A stretch of DNA of 59,929 bases from Planctomycetota bacterium (GCA_029259655.1 JAJDET010000294.1:1-59929); one strand, 5' to 3'. Shown: positions 1 through 11,335, counted from the first letter of the stretch. Notes: generated by a model not told the origin, from the letters alone. Program-made: numbers and translations.

Positions 1-1204
1 CGTCACGGTCGACCGCGTCGTCGAAGCGGAGCAGGCGGTGCGCCGCGGCTCCGACGAGGGTGCGCGCGAGCTCAAGCGGGGAAGCCCCGCGCTCGAGCGG
101 TTTCCAGACCGCGTCGAAAGCCTCGCCCGGGCTCCCGTCGAGGACGGCATCGCGCACGAGGCCGGCGTCGAAGACATGGCTCCCGTCAGCTCGCTCCCAG
201 AGCTCCGGCAGCTTCGACGCGTCGAGGCGCTCGAAGTAGCCGCGCATGTAGGGCAGCGTGTCCTCGCGCGTGCCCATCGCGATCCCGAAGAGCTGACCGG
301 CGTGTATCTCGCGCGCATGGTTCCGCGCGCCGTCGCCGAGGCGCTCGAGCAACTCCTGGGACTTGACCAGGTAGATCAGGGGGTGGCCGAAGTCGAGGAA
401 GTGGTCGGAGGCCACGGCGTAGAGCCACGACTCGATCGCCGAGCGGTCCACGCCCGCATCGAACGCGCCGAGCAGGAGGCCCTCGGCACGGGCGGAATCC
501 TCGGCCTCGACCGCGTGACGCAGGTCTTCCCCCGCGGTATCCGGATCGATCGGAAGGGGCTGAGCGAGAGGGCGCACCGGGAGACGGCGATTCGATTCGC
601 CGGCGATGTCGATCGCGGGAGCGAGGGCGTAGAGCGCCTCCGTCCCGGTGTAGCGGTCGAAGAGCCGGCCCACGTCTGCGGACACGGCCAGCGCATGCGT
701 GCTGCCATACTCGGCATGACGAGCATCCCACGCCGCGACGTCCGCCGCGATCCGCTCCGGCGCGTAGCCGGCCTGCAGGAGCCGCGCGGCGTCCCGCAAC
801 GCGCGCCCGTTCTCGTACCGCAGCATCCCCTCCTCCAAGCTCGCGCGGAGCGCCGACCAGCGCTCCTCGGGCGGCGGATCCGCGAGATCCACCTCGACCT
901 CGCCATCCCGCTCGCGCACGGGGTAGCGCCGAACGGCCTCCCCCCCCATCAAGCACGCGCCGTCACGCGTATCGAACTTCCAGTTGTGCCAGCAGCAGGT
1001 GAGCTCGCAGCCCTCGAGGTCGCCCGAGGCCAGCGGGTAGCCCTCGTGGGGGCAACGGTTGTCGAGGGCGAACGGCGCTCCGTCCGCGTTCCGTCCCACG
1101 ACGAGCTGATGTTCCGCACGCTTGACCGTCCGCATCTCACCCGCGATGAGCTCCCCGGAGCTCGCGACCCGGATCCAGCTCGTCTTTGCAGTCACGTTCG
1201 TCAT
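1..1204 (-). CDS. Rieske [2Fe-2S] domain protein, 3' end beyond the window
   Basis: Reading leftwards from an ATG at 1204, the frame stays open to base 1 (about 401 codons), so the C-terminus lies outside the window. The N-terminal ~110 residues form a Rieske domain: C51-P-H53 and C70-C-W-H73 are the CxH/CxxH pairs that ligate a [2Fe-2S] cluster. The spacing fits a small ferredoxin-type Rieske fold. There is no signal peptide, so the protein is probably cytoplasmic. The remaining ~290 residues are mostly helical in character (many Ala, Leu, Glu and His) and I do not recognise them. The cluster domain may feed electrons to this C-terminal part, but that is inference. It is divergent from an Fe-S-type HTH regulator at 1320, and a palindrome lies between them. 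The long plus-strand open frame covering this gene is its antisense shadow. Confidence 0.8.
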   Translation of the reverse strand, partial: MTNVTAKTSWIRVASSGELIAGEMRTVKRAEHQLVVGRNADGAPFALDNRCPHEGYPLASGDLEGCELTCCWHNWKFDTRDGACLMGGEAVRRYPVRERDGEVEVDLADPPPEERWSALRASLEEGMLRYENGRALRDAARLLQAGYAPERIAADVAAWDARHAEYGSTHALAVSADVGRLFDRYTGTEALYALAPAIDIAGESNRRLPVRPLAQPLPIDPDTAGEDLRHAVEAEDSARAEGLLLGAFDAGVDRSAIESWLYAVASDHFLDFGHPLIYLVKSQELLERLGDGARNHAREIHAGQLFGIAMGTREDTLPYMRGYFERLDASKLPELWERADGSHVFDAGLVRDAVLDGSPGEAFDAVWKPLERGASPLELARTLVGAAAHRLLRFDDAVDRD

Positions 1205-1271
1205 GGCGGTCCTCCTGTAGCCCGCTCCATCGGGGGCGTCGCCTTTAGAAACTAACTGCTTTCTTTATTTC

Positions 1272-1285
1272 AGCAAGCACTTGCT
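1272..1285. promoter_or_regulatory. Perfect palindrome between divergent genes, candidate operator
   Basis: The sequence AGCAAG-CA-CTTGCT is a 6-bp inverted repeat with a 2-bp spacer, and a further CTTGCT-like half-site follows directly to 1290. It lies in the 115-bp gap between the Rieske gene (start 1204, minus) and the HTH regulator (start 1320, plus), in a locally AT-richer patch. This is where an autoregulating repressor would bind. It does not match the CAAC-N6-GTTG box known for cyanobacterial SufR, so the regulator assignment is positional inference. Confidence 0.45.
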
Positions 1286-1319
1286 TGCTTTTCTTGGCCC
1301 CTGGGGCGAGGCTCGGAGG

Positions 1320-1967
1320 GTGAAGTCGCGCGAGAAGCTCCTCTTCCACCTGAAGACCAAGGGCCCCCAGACGGCCGCCAGGCTGGCGAAGCGGCTCGAC
1401 GTCACGCCGGTGGCCGTCCGCCAGCACCTCGACCGACTGCTCGAGGACGGGCTGGTCGATTTCGAGGAGGAGCGGCAGAGCGTGGGTCGTCCCGCGCGCG
1501 TCTGGCGGCTCACGGAAGCCGGCCACGCCCCGTTCCCCGAGGGCTATGCGGAGCTCACGGTCGGCCTGCTCGACGCGATGCGTGACGCGTTCGGCAACAA
1601 GGCGCTCGAGAAGCTGGTCGCGGCACGCACGAAGTCCCAGCAGGCCGACTACGCCGCGCGCATGCCCCGCGCCGGCAACATCGACAAGCGCATCGCGGCA
1701 CTGACGCGCCTCCGAACCGAGGAGGGCTACATGGCGGAGTGGTCACGCTCTGCCGACGGCTCCTTCACCCTGGTCGAGAACCACTGCCCCATCTGCGCGG
1801 CGGCCGAGGTCTGCCAGGGCCTGTGCGCGAACGAGCTCGAGCTCTTCCGGGGTCTCCTGGGAGACGGAGTCGAGGTCGAGCGCACCGAGCACATCCTCGA
1901 GGGCGCGCGCCGCTGCGCCTACCGCATCACTCCGCGGCAGCGAGCGCGAAGAGCTCGTCGTCGCTGA
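1320..1967 (+). CDS. Winged-helix transcriptional regulator with Cys-rich (Fe-S type) C-terminus, SufR/COG2345-like
   Basis: A 215-residue protein if started at GTG 1320. A TTG at 1281 would lengthen it, but that codon lies inside the upstream palindrome, so I prefer 1320. Residues ~5-65 are a DeoR/ArsR-like winged helix ('AARLAKRLDVTPVAVRQHL', then the 'SVGRPARVWRLT' wing). The C-terminal half carries C156, C159, C165, C169 and C199 in 'ENHCPICAAAEVCQGLC', the cysteine arrangement of SufR-like regulators that bind a [4Fe-4S] cluster. The likely role is repression sensitive to iron, redox state or Fe-S status. The divergent Rieske gene is the obvious candidate target. A GGAGG immediately precedes the GTG with almost no spacer, so the exact start is uncertain. 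The last 41 nt overlap the convergent kinase gene. Confidence 0.8.
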   Translation: MKSREKLLFHLKTKGPQTAARLAKRLDVTPVAVRQHLDRLLEDGLVDFEEERQSVGRPARVWRLTEAGHAPFPEGYAELTVGLLDAMRDAFGNKALEKLVAARTKSQQADYAARMPRAGNIDKRIAALTRLRTEEGYMAEWSRSADGSFTLVENHCPICAAAEVCQGLCANELELFRGLLGDGVEVERTEHILEGARRCAYRITPRQRARRARRR

Positions 1968-4119
1968 GAGTCGCGCGACCGTCCCCGGCGGCCTCGAGCA
2001 CGGCGCGGAGCTCGCCCAGCAGGACGCCGCGGAAGGGATCGCCCTCGATCGCGATCGCGATGGCGCGCAGGAGGAGCTCCCGCGGTTCGTCCAGCTCGCC
2101 CTGCGCGCGCAACCAGCTCGCCTTCATGAAGTACGCGGCGGGGAGCTCGGGATCGGACGCGATCGCGCGGTCGAACCGCTCCTCGGCTTCTTCCTCGTCC
2201 CCGCGCGCGAGCGCGTGCTGCGCGATCCCGATGTGCGCCATCGCCGAGTCCTCGAGCTCGAGGATCCGATGCATCGCCGCGAGCGAGCGCTCGGGGTCGG
2301 CCTCGAAGTAGAACTGGGCCACGGCATCCCAGGTCGAGGTCGAGTCGGGCCAGTGGTACTCGAGCACCTCGGCGGCCGCATCGACACGCGCCCGATCTCC
2401 GGCGCGGTCGGCCGCCATCATCAGCCCGTGCCAGTAGTGAAACTGCGGCCGCCGCGCGTGAGCGATCGCGCGCTCGAAGAACGGGAGCGACGCTCGCGCC
2501 TCGTCGGGTCCTGCCGTGTAGCCGAAGTTGTCGATCGCGCGCAGCCCCTCGAGGTAGAGCCGTACGTCGTCCTCCTCGTCGCCCGCCAGCGCGAGCTCGC
2601 GCCTCGCTGCCTCGTGCTCGCCGCACTGCTCGAGTGCCCGTCCGCGCATCCAGTGCAGGAGCGGGAGCTCGCCGTGGCGCGCTGCGTACCCGTCGAGCAG
2701 CGCGAGCGCGTCTCCACCGGAATAAGTGCGGTACCAGAAGAGCCCCGCGAGCGCCGTGAGGTTCGCGGGGTCCTCGGCCAGCGCTGCTTCGAAGAGCTCG
2801 TCGGCGCCCTCCCACCGGCCGGCGAAGAAGGTCTGGAAGCCCTGCTCGACGAGCGCAGCCACGCGCTCCTCCTTCTTCGAGAGCCGACCGGCACGAGCGT
2901 CCTCGAGTGAGCGCTCGAGGTCCCGGTTGAGACCCATCAAGATCCCGCGGCTCTCCTCCGACGTGCGCAGCCAGAGCGCGGTCACGACGAACGCCACGAC
3001 GAGCAGGCCGAGCGCGATCGCCGTGGTTGCGGCGAGCGCCGGGTTGCGTCTCGAGAAGCGCCACATGCGCCCGAGCCGACTGATCGGTCGAGCCTGGATC
3101 GGCTCGTGCTCGCGGACCCGGCGGAGCTCGAGCTTGAGCTCCTCGGCCGTGCGATAGCGGCGGTCGAGGTCCTTCTCCAGTGCCGTCGCGAGGACGACGG
3201 CCAGGTCCGAGGGGAGGCTCGTGTCGTGCTCGCGGACGTCGTCCGGTTCGAGCTCGAGAATCTCCTGGTAGAGCGCCTCGCGCGTCGGTGCGCGAAACGG
3301 ACGCTCGAGCGTGAGGCACTCGTAGAGCGTCGCCGCCAGCGAGTAGACGTCGGTGCGATTGTCGGTGCGGAGCCCCGCGACCTGCTCGGGCGACATGTAG
3401 GCCGGAGTCCCGAAGACGTCGCCGGTCAGGGTCAGGCCGCTCGCTTCCGCCGACTCGTCGCGCGCGAGGCCGAAGTCGAGGAGCACGGGCTCGCCCGCGG
3501 GCGTCACCATCACGTTGCCGGGCTTGACGTCGCGGTGCACGACTCCGGCCTCGTGCGCCGCGTGCAGCGCCGCCGCGGCCTTCTCGAACAGGAGGACGAT
3601 CGCGTCCGCGCCGCCCGGGAGCTCGATGCGCGGGGCCCCGCCCGCGCGCGCCGCTGCGATCCGCGCCGCGAGCGTCTCGCCCTCGACGTACTGCATGGCG
3701 ATGTAGGCTGTGTTCCCGACGACACCCGCGTCGAAGACGGAACAGATCCCGGGGTGTTCGAGACGCGACGCGACCTCCGCCTCGCGCCGAAACCTCGCCA
3801 GCACGAGCTCCTGACCGGGCCCGAGTCCCCCCAGGAGCTTCAGCGCCACCGGGCGGCGCAAGCGCGCATCGAGGGCGAGGTGGACGACGCCCTGCCCACC
3901 GCGCCCGAGCTCGCGCTGGATCCGGTAGGACCCGAACGCGCCGGGCTCGTCCGCGCTCCCCTCCCGCAGCCCTCGCCACTCGCGTTCGACGAGGTCCTCG
4001 TGGCCGGGAAACCGGGCGAGGTACTCGGCGAGCTCCAGCTCTCGACCGGCCTCGAGGTCCGCCAGGTAGCCGTCGAGGAAAGCCGCCGCGACGGCGGGAT
4101 CGTCGTGTGCATCGTTCAC
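1927..4119 (-). CDS. Membrane-anchored Ser/Thr protein kinase with C-terminal TPR repeats
   Basis: 730 residues from GTG 4119, preceded by GGAG at good spacing; longer in-frame starts would run into the upstream cytochrome gene. Residues 1-60 are acidic with a 'YLARFPGHE' segment typical of planctomycete kinases. The kinase domain spans ~65-340: Gly loop 'LGRGGQGVVHLA' at 71-82, catalytic K94 (VALK), H195-R-D197 with 'VKPGN', D215-F-G217 and 'YMSPEQ' at 241-246. All catalytic residues are present, so it should be active. A single transmembrane helix (~361-384) follows, then ~340 residues of Ala/Glu/Leu-rich TPR-like repeats on the far side of the membrane. It probably transduces an envelope signal to cytoplasmic targets. 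It lies 94 bp after a di-haem cytochrome gene and near an ECF sigma factor; planctomycete ECF factors are often partnered with such kinases. Confidence 0.9.
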   Translation of the reverse strand: MNDAHDDPAVAAAFLDGYLADLEAGRELELAEYLARFPGHEDLVEREWRGLREGSADEPGAFGSYRIQRELGRGGQGVVHLALDARLRRPVALKLLGGLGPGQELVLARFRREAEVASRLEHPGICSVFDAGVVGNTAYIAMQYVEGETLAARIAAARAGGAPRIELPGGADAIVLLFEKAAAALHAAHEAGVVHRDVKPGNVMVTPAGEPVLLDFGLARDESAEASGLTLTGDVFGTPAYMSPEQVAGLRTDNRTDVYSLAATLYECLTLERPFRAPTREALYQEILELEPDDVREHDTSLPSDLAVVLATALEKDLDRRYRTAEELKLELRRVREHEPIQARPISRLGRMWRFSRRNPALAATTAIALGLLVVAFVVTALWLRTSEESRGILMGLNRDLERSLEDARAGRLSKKEERVAALVEQGFQTFFAGRWEGADELFEAALAEDPANLTALAGLFWYRTYSGGDALALLDGYAARHGELPLLHWMRGRALEQCGEHEAARRELALAGDEEDDVRLYLEGLRAIDNFGYTAGPDEARASLPFFERAIAHARRPQFHYWHGLMMAADRAGDRARVDAAAEVLEYHWPDSTSTWDAVAQFYFEADPERSLAAMHRILELEDSAMAHIGIAQHALARGDEEEAEERFDRAIASDPELPAAYFMKASWLRAQGELDEPRELLLRAIAIAIEGDPFRGVLLGELRAVLEAAGDGRATLSDDELFALAAAE

Positions 4120-4169
4120 GCCGTCTCCGTGTCCCGAGCCGCCGGACGGCGTCGGAGAACCCGAGAAAA

Positions 4170-4208
4170 GGCCCGGCCCGCCGACCTCGGTCGGGGAACG
4201 GCCGGGCC
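4170..4208 (-). terminator. Rho-independent terminator of the 4214-5608 cytochrome gene
   Basis: GGCCCGGCC (4170-4178) pairs with GGCCGGGCC (4200-4208), with a nested CCGAC/GTCGG stem between them. On the minus strand the hairpin is followed directly by CTTTTCTC. It starts 6 nt past the cytochrome stop codon, so the downstream kinase gene probably needs its own promoter or readthrough. Confidence 0.75.
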
Positions 4209-4213
4209 GTCGG

Positions 4214-5608
4214 TCACTGGACCAGGTCCCGGCCGGGATCGACCGGGGTGCGCAGCGTCCGCAGGAACGCCAGCAGGTCCCTCTTGTCGGAGCTCGCCAG
4301 AGCCTGGAAAGCCGAGGAGGCCGCGGCCGCCTCGCCGCCGTGCATCTCGATCGCCTCGGTGAGCGGGAGCGCGCGACCGTCGTGCAGATAGGGCGCCGTG
4401 TCCGCGATCCCCCACAGGCGCGCCGTGATGAACATGCGGTCGAGCGGAGAGCCGAAGGACTCCGAGAGCCCCGGTCCCATGTCGTGGCGCTTGAGATCGC
4501 TGAAGAGCGGTACCTGGACGCCGCCCACCCGGTTGCGCGGGAAGCCCGCGGGGCCATTCGCCAGGTCCGCCGCATAGAAGACGTTGGCGGTCGGGTTCCG
4601 GTCGACCTCGGGGAAGCTGTAGGTCAAGAGCGGCGAGAAGGTGTTGAGCGCGGGCCGGTGGCAGCTCGCACAGCCGATCCGCGCGAAGAGGGCGCCCCCG
4701 TTCTTCTCCGCGCCGCTCGGCGTGTCCGAGAAGGGGCGCTCGAGGTTGGTGCCGAAGACGTGCAGCGCGGAGATCTCGCCCACCAGGAGCTCGTTCACGA
4801 CGCCGTCCCCGTCGTCGTCCACGCCCTGGCCGACGAGCTCGACCGGCTGCATGCCGTGGTGGAACCCCATCGCGCCCAGGTCGAATCCGCGCACGGTTGC
4901 GAACTCTCCCTTTCGGCCGAAGGGCCGGACGACGAGGTCCGGATCGATGCCGACCACCCGCGAGGTGTCGAAGGCCTGCGCCGTGGAATCGTAGGTGATC
5001 GATCCGAACGACACGCGCTTTGCCACGAGCTGGACGGGTACGTCCGGGTTGGCTCGCGCCTGGACCTTGAGCGCCTGGAGCTCCTGGGTCATCTCCTTGC
5101 CGGCGAGCTCGACTCCACCGGAGCCGAAGAGGAACGGCGGATTGATGAAGCGCCCGTTGTAGAACGCGAAGAAGTTCCCGGACGAGTCGTCGACGTCGAT
5201 ATCTCTCGGCTGGAACATGGCGTTGTTGTTGACGCCGCCGGCTCCCCCGACCGCGAAGCGGAACGGTACGACCGCGTTGCTGCCGACGGAGTGGCACTCC
5301 AGGCAGGTCTGCGCGTCCAGCCCGTTCACGCGCAGGAACATCCCGTTGTTCTGCAGCGTCGGACGGCCGCCCGGGGTGACGGTGTCGTTGGGGTCCATGG
5401 GACCGTCGCCAAGACCGTCGAGCTTGTTGAACGGCGTGGAGAAGATCTTCATCCCCGCCAGGCGGATGTCGAACAGGTCGAGTCCCCCGCCGGTGATGTC
5501 GTTCTGGGTGATGCGGTCGAGGCCGAGGGCCGGAGCCTCTCCGACCTGGGCCTCGAGTGAGGCCGACGTCACGAGGGATAGAATCGCCGGCAGGAAGAGC
5601 TTCTTCAT
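4214..5608 (-). CDS. Secreted di-haem cytochrome c (cytochrome c peroxidase/DUF1111-like), copy 1
   Basis: 464 residues with a signal peptide (residues 1-20, cleaved near 'SLEAQ'). Two c-type haem motifs are visible: CLECH at 102-106 and CASCH at 313-317. The C-terminal part has 'APYLHDGRALPLTEAIEMHG' and ends 'LLAFLRTLRTP', the signature of di-haem cytochrome c peroxidase/thiol-oxidoreductase-type proteins. A DDDGDG stretch near 264-269 looks like a Ca-binding loop. The expected location is the periplasm, with a role in electron transfer or peroxide/thiol redox chemistry; the substrate cannot be read from sequence. A close paralogue lies at 7027-8427 on the same strand. It is divergent from the ECF sigma gene and is closed by a strong terminator. 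Confidence 0.87.
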   Translation of the reverse strand: MKKLFLPAILSLVTSASLEAQVGEAPALGLDRITQNDITGGGLDLFDIRLAGMKIFSTPFNKLDGLGDGPMDPNDTVTPGGRPTLQNNGMFLRVNGLDAQTCLECHSVGSNAVVPFRFAVGGAGGVNNNAMFQPRDIDVDDSSGNFFAFYNGRFINPPFLFGSGGVELAGKEMTQELQALKVQARANPDVPVQLVAKRVSFGSITYDSTAQAFDTSRVVGIDPDLVVRPFGRKGEFATVRGFDLGAMGFHHGMQPVELVGQGVDDDGDGVVNELLVGEISALHVFGTNLERPFSDTPSGAEKNGGALFARIGCASCHRPALNTFSPLLTYSFPEVDRNPTANVFYAADLANGPAGFPRNRVGGVQVPLFSDLKRHDMGPGLSESFGSPLDRMFITARLWGIADTAPYLHDGRALPLTEAIEMHGGEAAAASSAFQALASSDKRDLLAFLRTLRTPVDPGRDLVQ

Positions 5609-5703
5609 GGGTCTTGGTGCGTTGCAAGTGGATGGGCGGAACCCATCAATTCTAAGCCCGCAACGAGAATCGAGGGGCGGAAGAGAAAGGACCTCAGCGG
5701 GTC

Positions 5704-5709
5704 TACAAT
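5704..5709 (+). promoter_or_regulatory. -10 box (TACAAT) of the ECF sigma gene
   Basis: TACAAT lies 9 nt before the ATG at 5719, which would put the transcript start almost at the start codon. No good -35 hexamer is visible. The same arrangement recurs at several genes in this window. Confidence 0.4.
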
Positions 5710-5718
5710 TCGGATCCC

Positions 5719-6321
5719 ATGGGGGAACGAGAAGGCCCCTCGGACAGTACGAGCTTTCACGTATTGCGGGCGCGCACGGGTGACGACTCGAGCCTCGCCT
5801 GGATCGTGAACCGCTTCACGCCGCTGCTCCTGGAGCAGGCGCGCTACCGGATCGGTGCGGCCCTGCGGCGGCGACTCGAGCCCGAGGACCTCGTGCAGGA
5901 GGTCTGGGCCGTCGCGCTTCCGGCGCTCGGCGGTCTCGAGCCGCGCGAGGGGCGCACGACGCCGGTCGTGCTCAAGTTCCTCTCGACGACGCTCCTCTAC
6001 CGCGTCAACAACCACGCGCGAAAGCTCGTCCGCTCGCGCGAGGACGCCGATCCGGCGTGGGGAGCACTCCCGGCAGCGACGCGCGGGGCGGTCACGCGCG
6101 CGGTCGGCGCGGAGGGGCACAACGAGCTCCTCTCCGCCCTCGACGGGCTCTCCGACCGGGACCGGGAGGTGGTCGTCCTGCGCGGTATCGAGCAGCACTC
6201 GAACGCCAAGGCAGCCGAGCTCCTCGGGGAGACGCCGAACGCGGTCTCCCTGCGCTACAACCGGGCGATCCAGGCGCTCCGCAAGAACCTGTCCGGGGCG
6301 ATCTTCGACGAGCTCGACTGA
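5719..6321 (+). CDS. ECF-type RNA polymerase sigma factor
   Basis: 200 residues. The region 2 part contains 'LEPEDLVQEVWAVALPAL' (~residues 51-68), the helix that contacts the -10 element and core polymerase. Region 4 contains 'DRDREVVVLRGIEQHSNAKAAELLGETPNAVSLRYNRAIQALRK', a clear helix-turn-helix for -35 recognition. The pattern fits planctomycete ECF groups, often encoded near Ser/Thr kinases. No anti-sigma factor is adjacent, which agrees with control by phosphorylation, but that is inference. An SRPBCC membrane protein follows 80 bp downstream, probably on the same transcript. Likely targets include the flanking cytochrome paralogues; no promoter evidence tests this here. Confidence 0.87.
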   Translation: MGEREGPSDSTSFHVLRARTGDDSSLAWIVNRFTPLLLEQARYRIGAALRRRLEPEDLVQEVWAVALPALGGLEPREGRTTPVVLKFLSTTLLYRVNNHARKLVRSREDADPAWGALPAATRGAVTRAVGAEGHNELLSALDGLSDRDREVVVLRGIEQHSNAKAAELLGETPNAVSLRYNRAIQALRKNLSGAIFDELD

Positions 6322-6401
6322 AGTTCGAGATTCTCCGACGCCGTCGGGCCCGGCGCGACACGGTGTTCGCGAACGAGGATCACTCCGATGGAGGCCGAAC
6401 G

Positions 6402-6965
6402 ATGCCGAAGACGAACAAGCGCAAGAGAGGGTGCGTGATGTGGCTCCTGGTCGCAGGCGTGCTCCTGGTCCTGTTGCTGATCTCGCCGATCGTGGTGGGC
6501 AAGTTCCTGCCCGAGGACTACCACGGTCGCGTCTCGGCGACCTATGCGGCGTCGCCCGCCGAGGTCTGGGCGGCGCTCGAGGACCACGAGCGGACGCCCA
6601 TCACGGGGAGCATGTGGCGAGGGACCGAGGAGATCGAGTCCGAGAACGGCCTCCCCGCCTGGGTCGAGGACATGGGCTCCTCGAAGGCCACGATCCGGAC
6701 CGTCGAGCGCGAGATGCAGGAGCGCCTCGTGCGCGACTACTCCGATTCGGTCGTCCCGATGACCGCGCGGGTCGAGCTGTCGCTGGAGGAGACCGACGCC
6801 GGAACGCGCGTCACGGGCGTGAACCACATGGTCATCCGCGACGGCACTTGGCACGTCCCGATCTTCCGCTTCATCATGACCGTGACCGGCGGCGCCGACC
6901 GCTCGCTGAAGGACTACTTCGGCGGGATCGGGCGTGCGGTCGAGGCCGAGCCGGCGTTCGAGTGA
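6402..6965 (+). CDS. Membrane-anchored SRPBCC (START/Bet v1-like) family protein
   Basis: 187 residues from the ATG at 6402; the longer upstream frame overlaps the sigma gene and is not needed. Residues 1-10 are strongly basic, followed by one transmembrane helix (~11-33, 'VMWLLVAGVLLVLLLISPIVV'). The rest resembles a polyketide-cyclase/SRPBCC hydrophobic-pocket domain ('ASPAEVWAALEDHERTP', then 'TRVTGVNHMVI'). Such proteins bind lipids or other hydrophobic ligands; no ligand can be predicted. It follows the ECF sigma gene and converges on the second di-haem cytochrome gene, from which a strong hairpin separates it. Confidence 0.75.
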   Translation: MPKTNKRKRGCVMWLLVAGVLLVLLLISPIVVGKFLPEDYHGRVSATYAASPAEVWAALEDHERTPITGSMWRGTEEIESENGLPAWVEDMGSSKATIRTVEREMQERLVRDYSDSVVPMTARVELSLEETDAGTRVTGVNHMVIRDGTWHVPIFRFIMTVTGGADRSLKDYFGGIGRAVEAEPAFE

Positions 6966-6979
6966 GCCGTACTCTCGGA

Positions 6980-7008
6980 GGGGCCCGGCCGGGGAGCGGC
7001 CGGGCCCC
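6980..7008. terminator. Strong bidirectional hairpin between convergent genes
   Basis: GGGGCCCGGCCG (6980-6991) and CGGCCGGGCCCC (6997-7008) form a perfect 12-bp stem with a 5-nt loop. It lies between the SRPBCC stop (6965) and the cytochrome stop (7027), which converge. There is no clear T tract on either side, so efficiency without Rho is uncertain. Confidence 0.65.
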
Positions 7009-7026
7009 ATGCTTACCGGAGCAGGG

Positions 7027-8427
7027 TCAGGGCAGCAGGTCCTCCGCGGGCTCCTCGGGCGTGCGCAGGGTCCGCAAGTAGGACAGGAGGTCCTCCTTCT
7101 GGGTATCGGCGAGGCTCTGGAAGTTCGCGGAAGCCGTCGCCCCCTCACCACCGTGCATCAAGATCGCATCGGTGAGTGTGAGTGCCCGACCGTCGTGCAG
7201 GTACGGGGCCGTGTCGGCGATCCCCCACAAGCGCGCGGTGATGAAGAAGCTGTCGAGCGGGGAGCCGAACGATTCGGCCAGCGCCGCGCCCATGTCGTGG
7301 CGCTTGAGGTCGCTGAAGAGCGGGACGCTGACCCCGCCCAGCATGTTGCGCCGGAAGCCCGCAGGGCCCTTCCGCAGGTCGGTTGCGTAGAAGACGTTGG
7401 CGGTCGGGTCCTCGTCGACCTCGGGGAAGCTGTAGGTCAGGTACTGTGTGGTCGTGTTGAGGAAGGGTTGGTGGCAGCTCGTGCAACCGACCTGCGAGAA
7501 GAGCGCCTTGCCGGTCTTCGCCGACCCCTTGGGTCGCTCCGCCTTGGGACGCTCGAGATTCGTGTTGAAGACGTGCAGCGCGGAGATCTCTCCGATCAGG
7601 ATCTCGTCGGTGACACCGTCGTTGTCTCCGTCGACTCCCGCGCCGACGACCTCGACCGGCTCCATGCCCAGGTGGAACGCCATCGCCCCCAGGTCGAACC
7701 CCCGCACGGTCGCGAACTCACCCTTGCGACCGAAGGGGCGGACGACGAGGTCCGCATCGACGCCGGCCACCTGCGAGGTGTCGAACGTCCCCGAGCCGCC
7801 GTCGTAGGTAATCGAACCGAACGACACGCCCTTGGTGACGAGCGCGACCGAGACGCCCGGATTCGACTGGGCCTGCGCCTTCTGGTTCTGCAGGTCCATC
7901 GTCATCTCCTTGCCGGCGAGCTCGACCCCACCCGAACCGAACAAGAACGGCGGGTTGATGAAGCGCCCGTTGTAGAAGGCGAACCCGTTCCCGAGCTCGT
8001 CGTCGACGTCGATCTCGTCGGGCTGGAACATGGCGTTGTTGTTCACGCCGCCCACTCCTCCGACTGCGAAGCGGAACGGGACCGTGGCGTTGCTACCGAC
8101 CGAGTGGCACTCCATGCACGTCTGTGCGTCGAGGCCGTTGATCCGCAAGAACGTCCCGTTGTTCTGGAGCGTGGGCCGGTCGCCCGGACTGACCGGGTCC
8201 AGCGGGTTCACGCCGGGGCCGTCTCCGTAACCGTCGAGCGAGTTGAACGGCGTGGAGAAGATCTTCATCCCCGCCAGGCGGATGTCGAACAGGCTGAGCG
8301 CGCCGCCCGTGATGTCGTTCTGTGTGATGCGGTTGTTGCCGAGAGCCGGTGACTCGCCGGGTTGCTGGGCGTGAGGAGCGGTCGAGAGGAGGAAGGGCGT
8401 GAGTACCGCGACGAGGCTCTTCTTCAT
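7027..8427 (-). CDS. Secreted di-haem cytochrome c (cytochrome c peroxidase/DUF1111-like), copy 2
   Basis: 466 residues from the ATG at 8427, where a Sec signal peptide begins (MKKSLVAVLTPFLLSTAPHA). The haem motifs are CMECH (104-108) and CTSCH (315-319). It aligns along its whole length with the 4214-5608 product, sharing blocks such as 'RITQNDITGG', 'DIRLAGMKIFSTPFN' and 'FINPPFLFGSGGVELAGKEM', so the pair arose by duplication. It diverges mostly in the signal peptide and in the linker after 'TNLERP'. The product should be periplasmic and redox-active, with unknown substrate. It is encoded downstream of aconitase on the same strand, 190 bp away and with a hairpin between, so it is probably transcribed separately. 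Confidence 0.87.
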   Translation of the reverse strand: MKKSLVAVLTPFLLSTAPHAQQPGESPALGNNRITQNDITGGALSLFDIRLAGMKIFSTPFNSLDGYGDGPGVNPLDPVSPGDRPTLQNNGTFLRINGLDAQTCMECHSVGSNATVPFRFAVGGVGGVNNNAMFQPDEIDVDDELGNGFAFYNGRFINPPFLFGSGGVELAGKEMTMDLQNQKAQAQSNPGVSVALVTKGVSFGSITYDGGSGTFDTSQVAGVDADLVVRPFGRKGEFATVRGFDLGAMAFHLGMEPVEVVGAGVDGDNDGVTDEILIGEISALHVFNTNLERPKAERPKGSAKTGKALFSQVGCTSCHQPFLNTTTQYLTYSFPEVDEDPTANVFYATDLRKGPAGFRRNMLGGVSVPLFSDLKRHDMGAALAESFGSPLDSFFITARLWGIADTAPYLHDGRALTLTDAILMHGGEGATASANFQSLADTQKEDLLSYLRTLRTPEEPAEDLLP

Positions 8428-8541
8428 GGTGTTGGGGGAAGGGGTGTCCGTCTGGATGGCCGAGGAATCCCGATTATGGGGAGGGGCGAGAGTGAGTGGA
8501 AACTCTCCGAGTCCTCGGCCGGACCCCTTTCCCGGAAGTGC

Positions 8542-8561
8542 AGCGCCGGATCGGCGGCGCT
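8542..8561 (-). terminator. Possible terminator hairpin downstream of aconitase
   Basis: AGCGCCG (8542-8548) pairs with CGGCGCT (8555-8561) across a 6-nt loop, 57 nt past the aconitase stop codon. There is no T run. It could end the aconitase transcript or simply be GC-rich chance pairing. Confidence 0.3.
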
Positions 8562-8617
8562 CCAGGAGTCGGAACGAAATGTGACCCGACATGCCGAGTC
8601 ACACGTGTAGGCGACCC

Positions 8618-11335
<2,718 letters not shown>

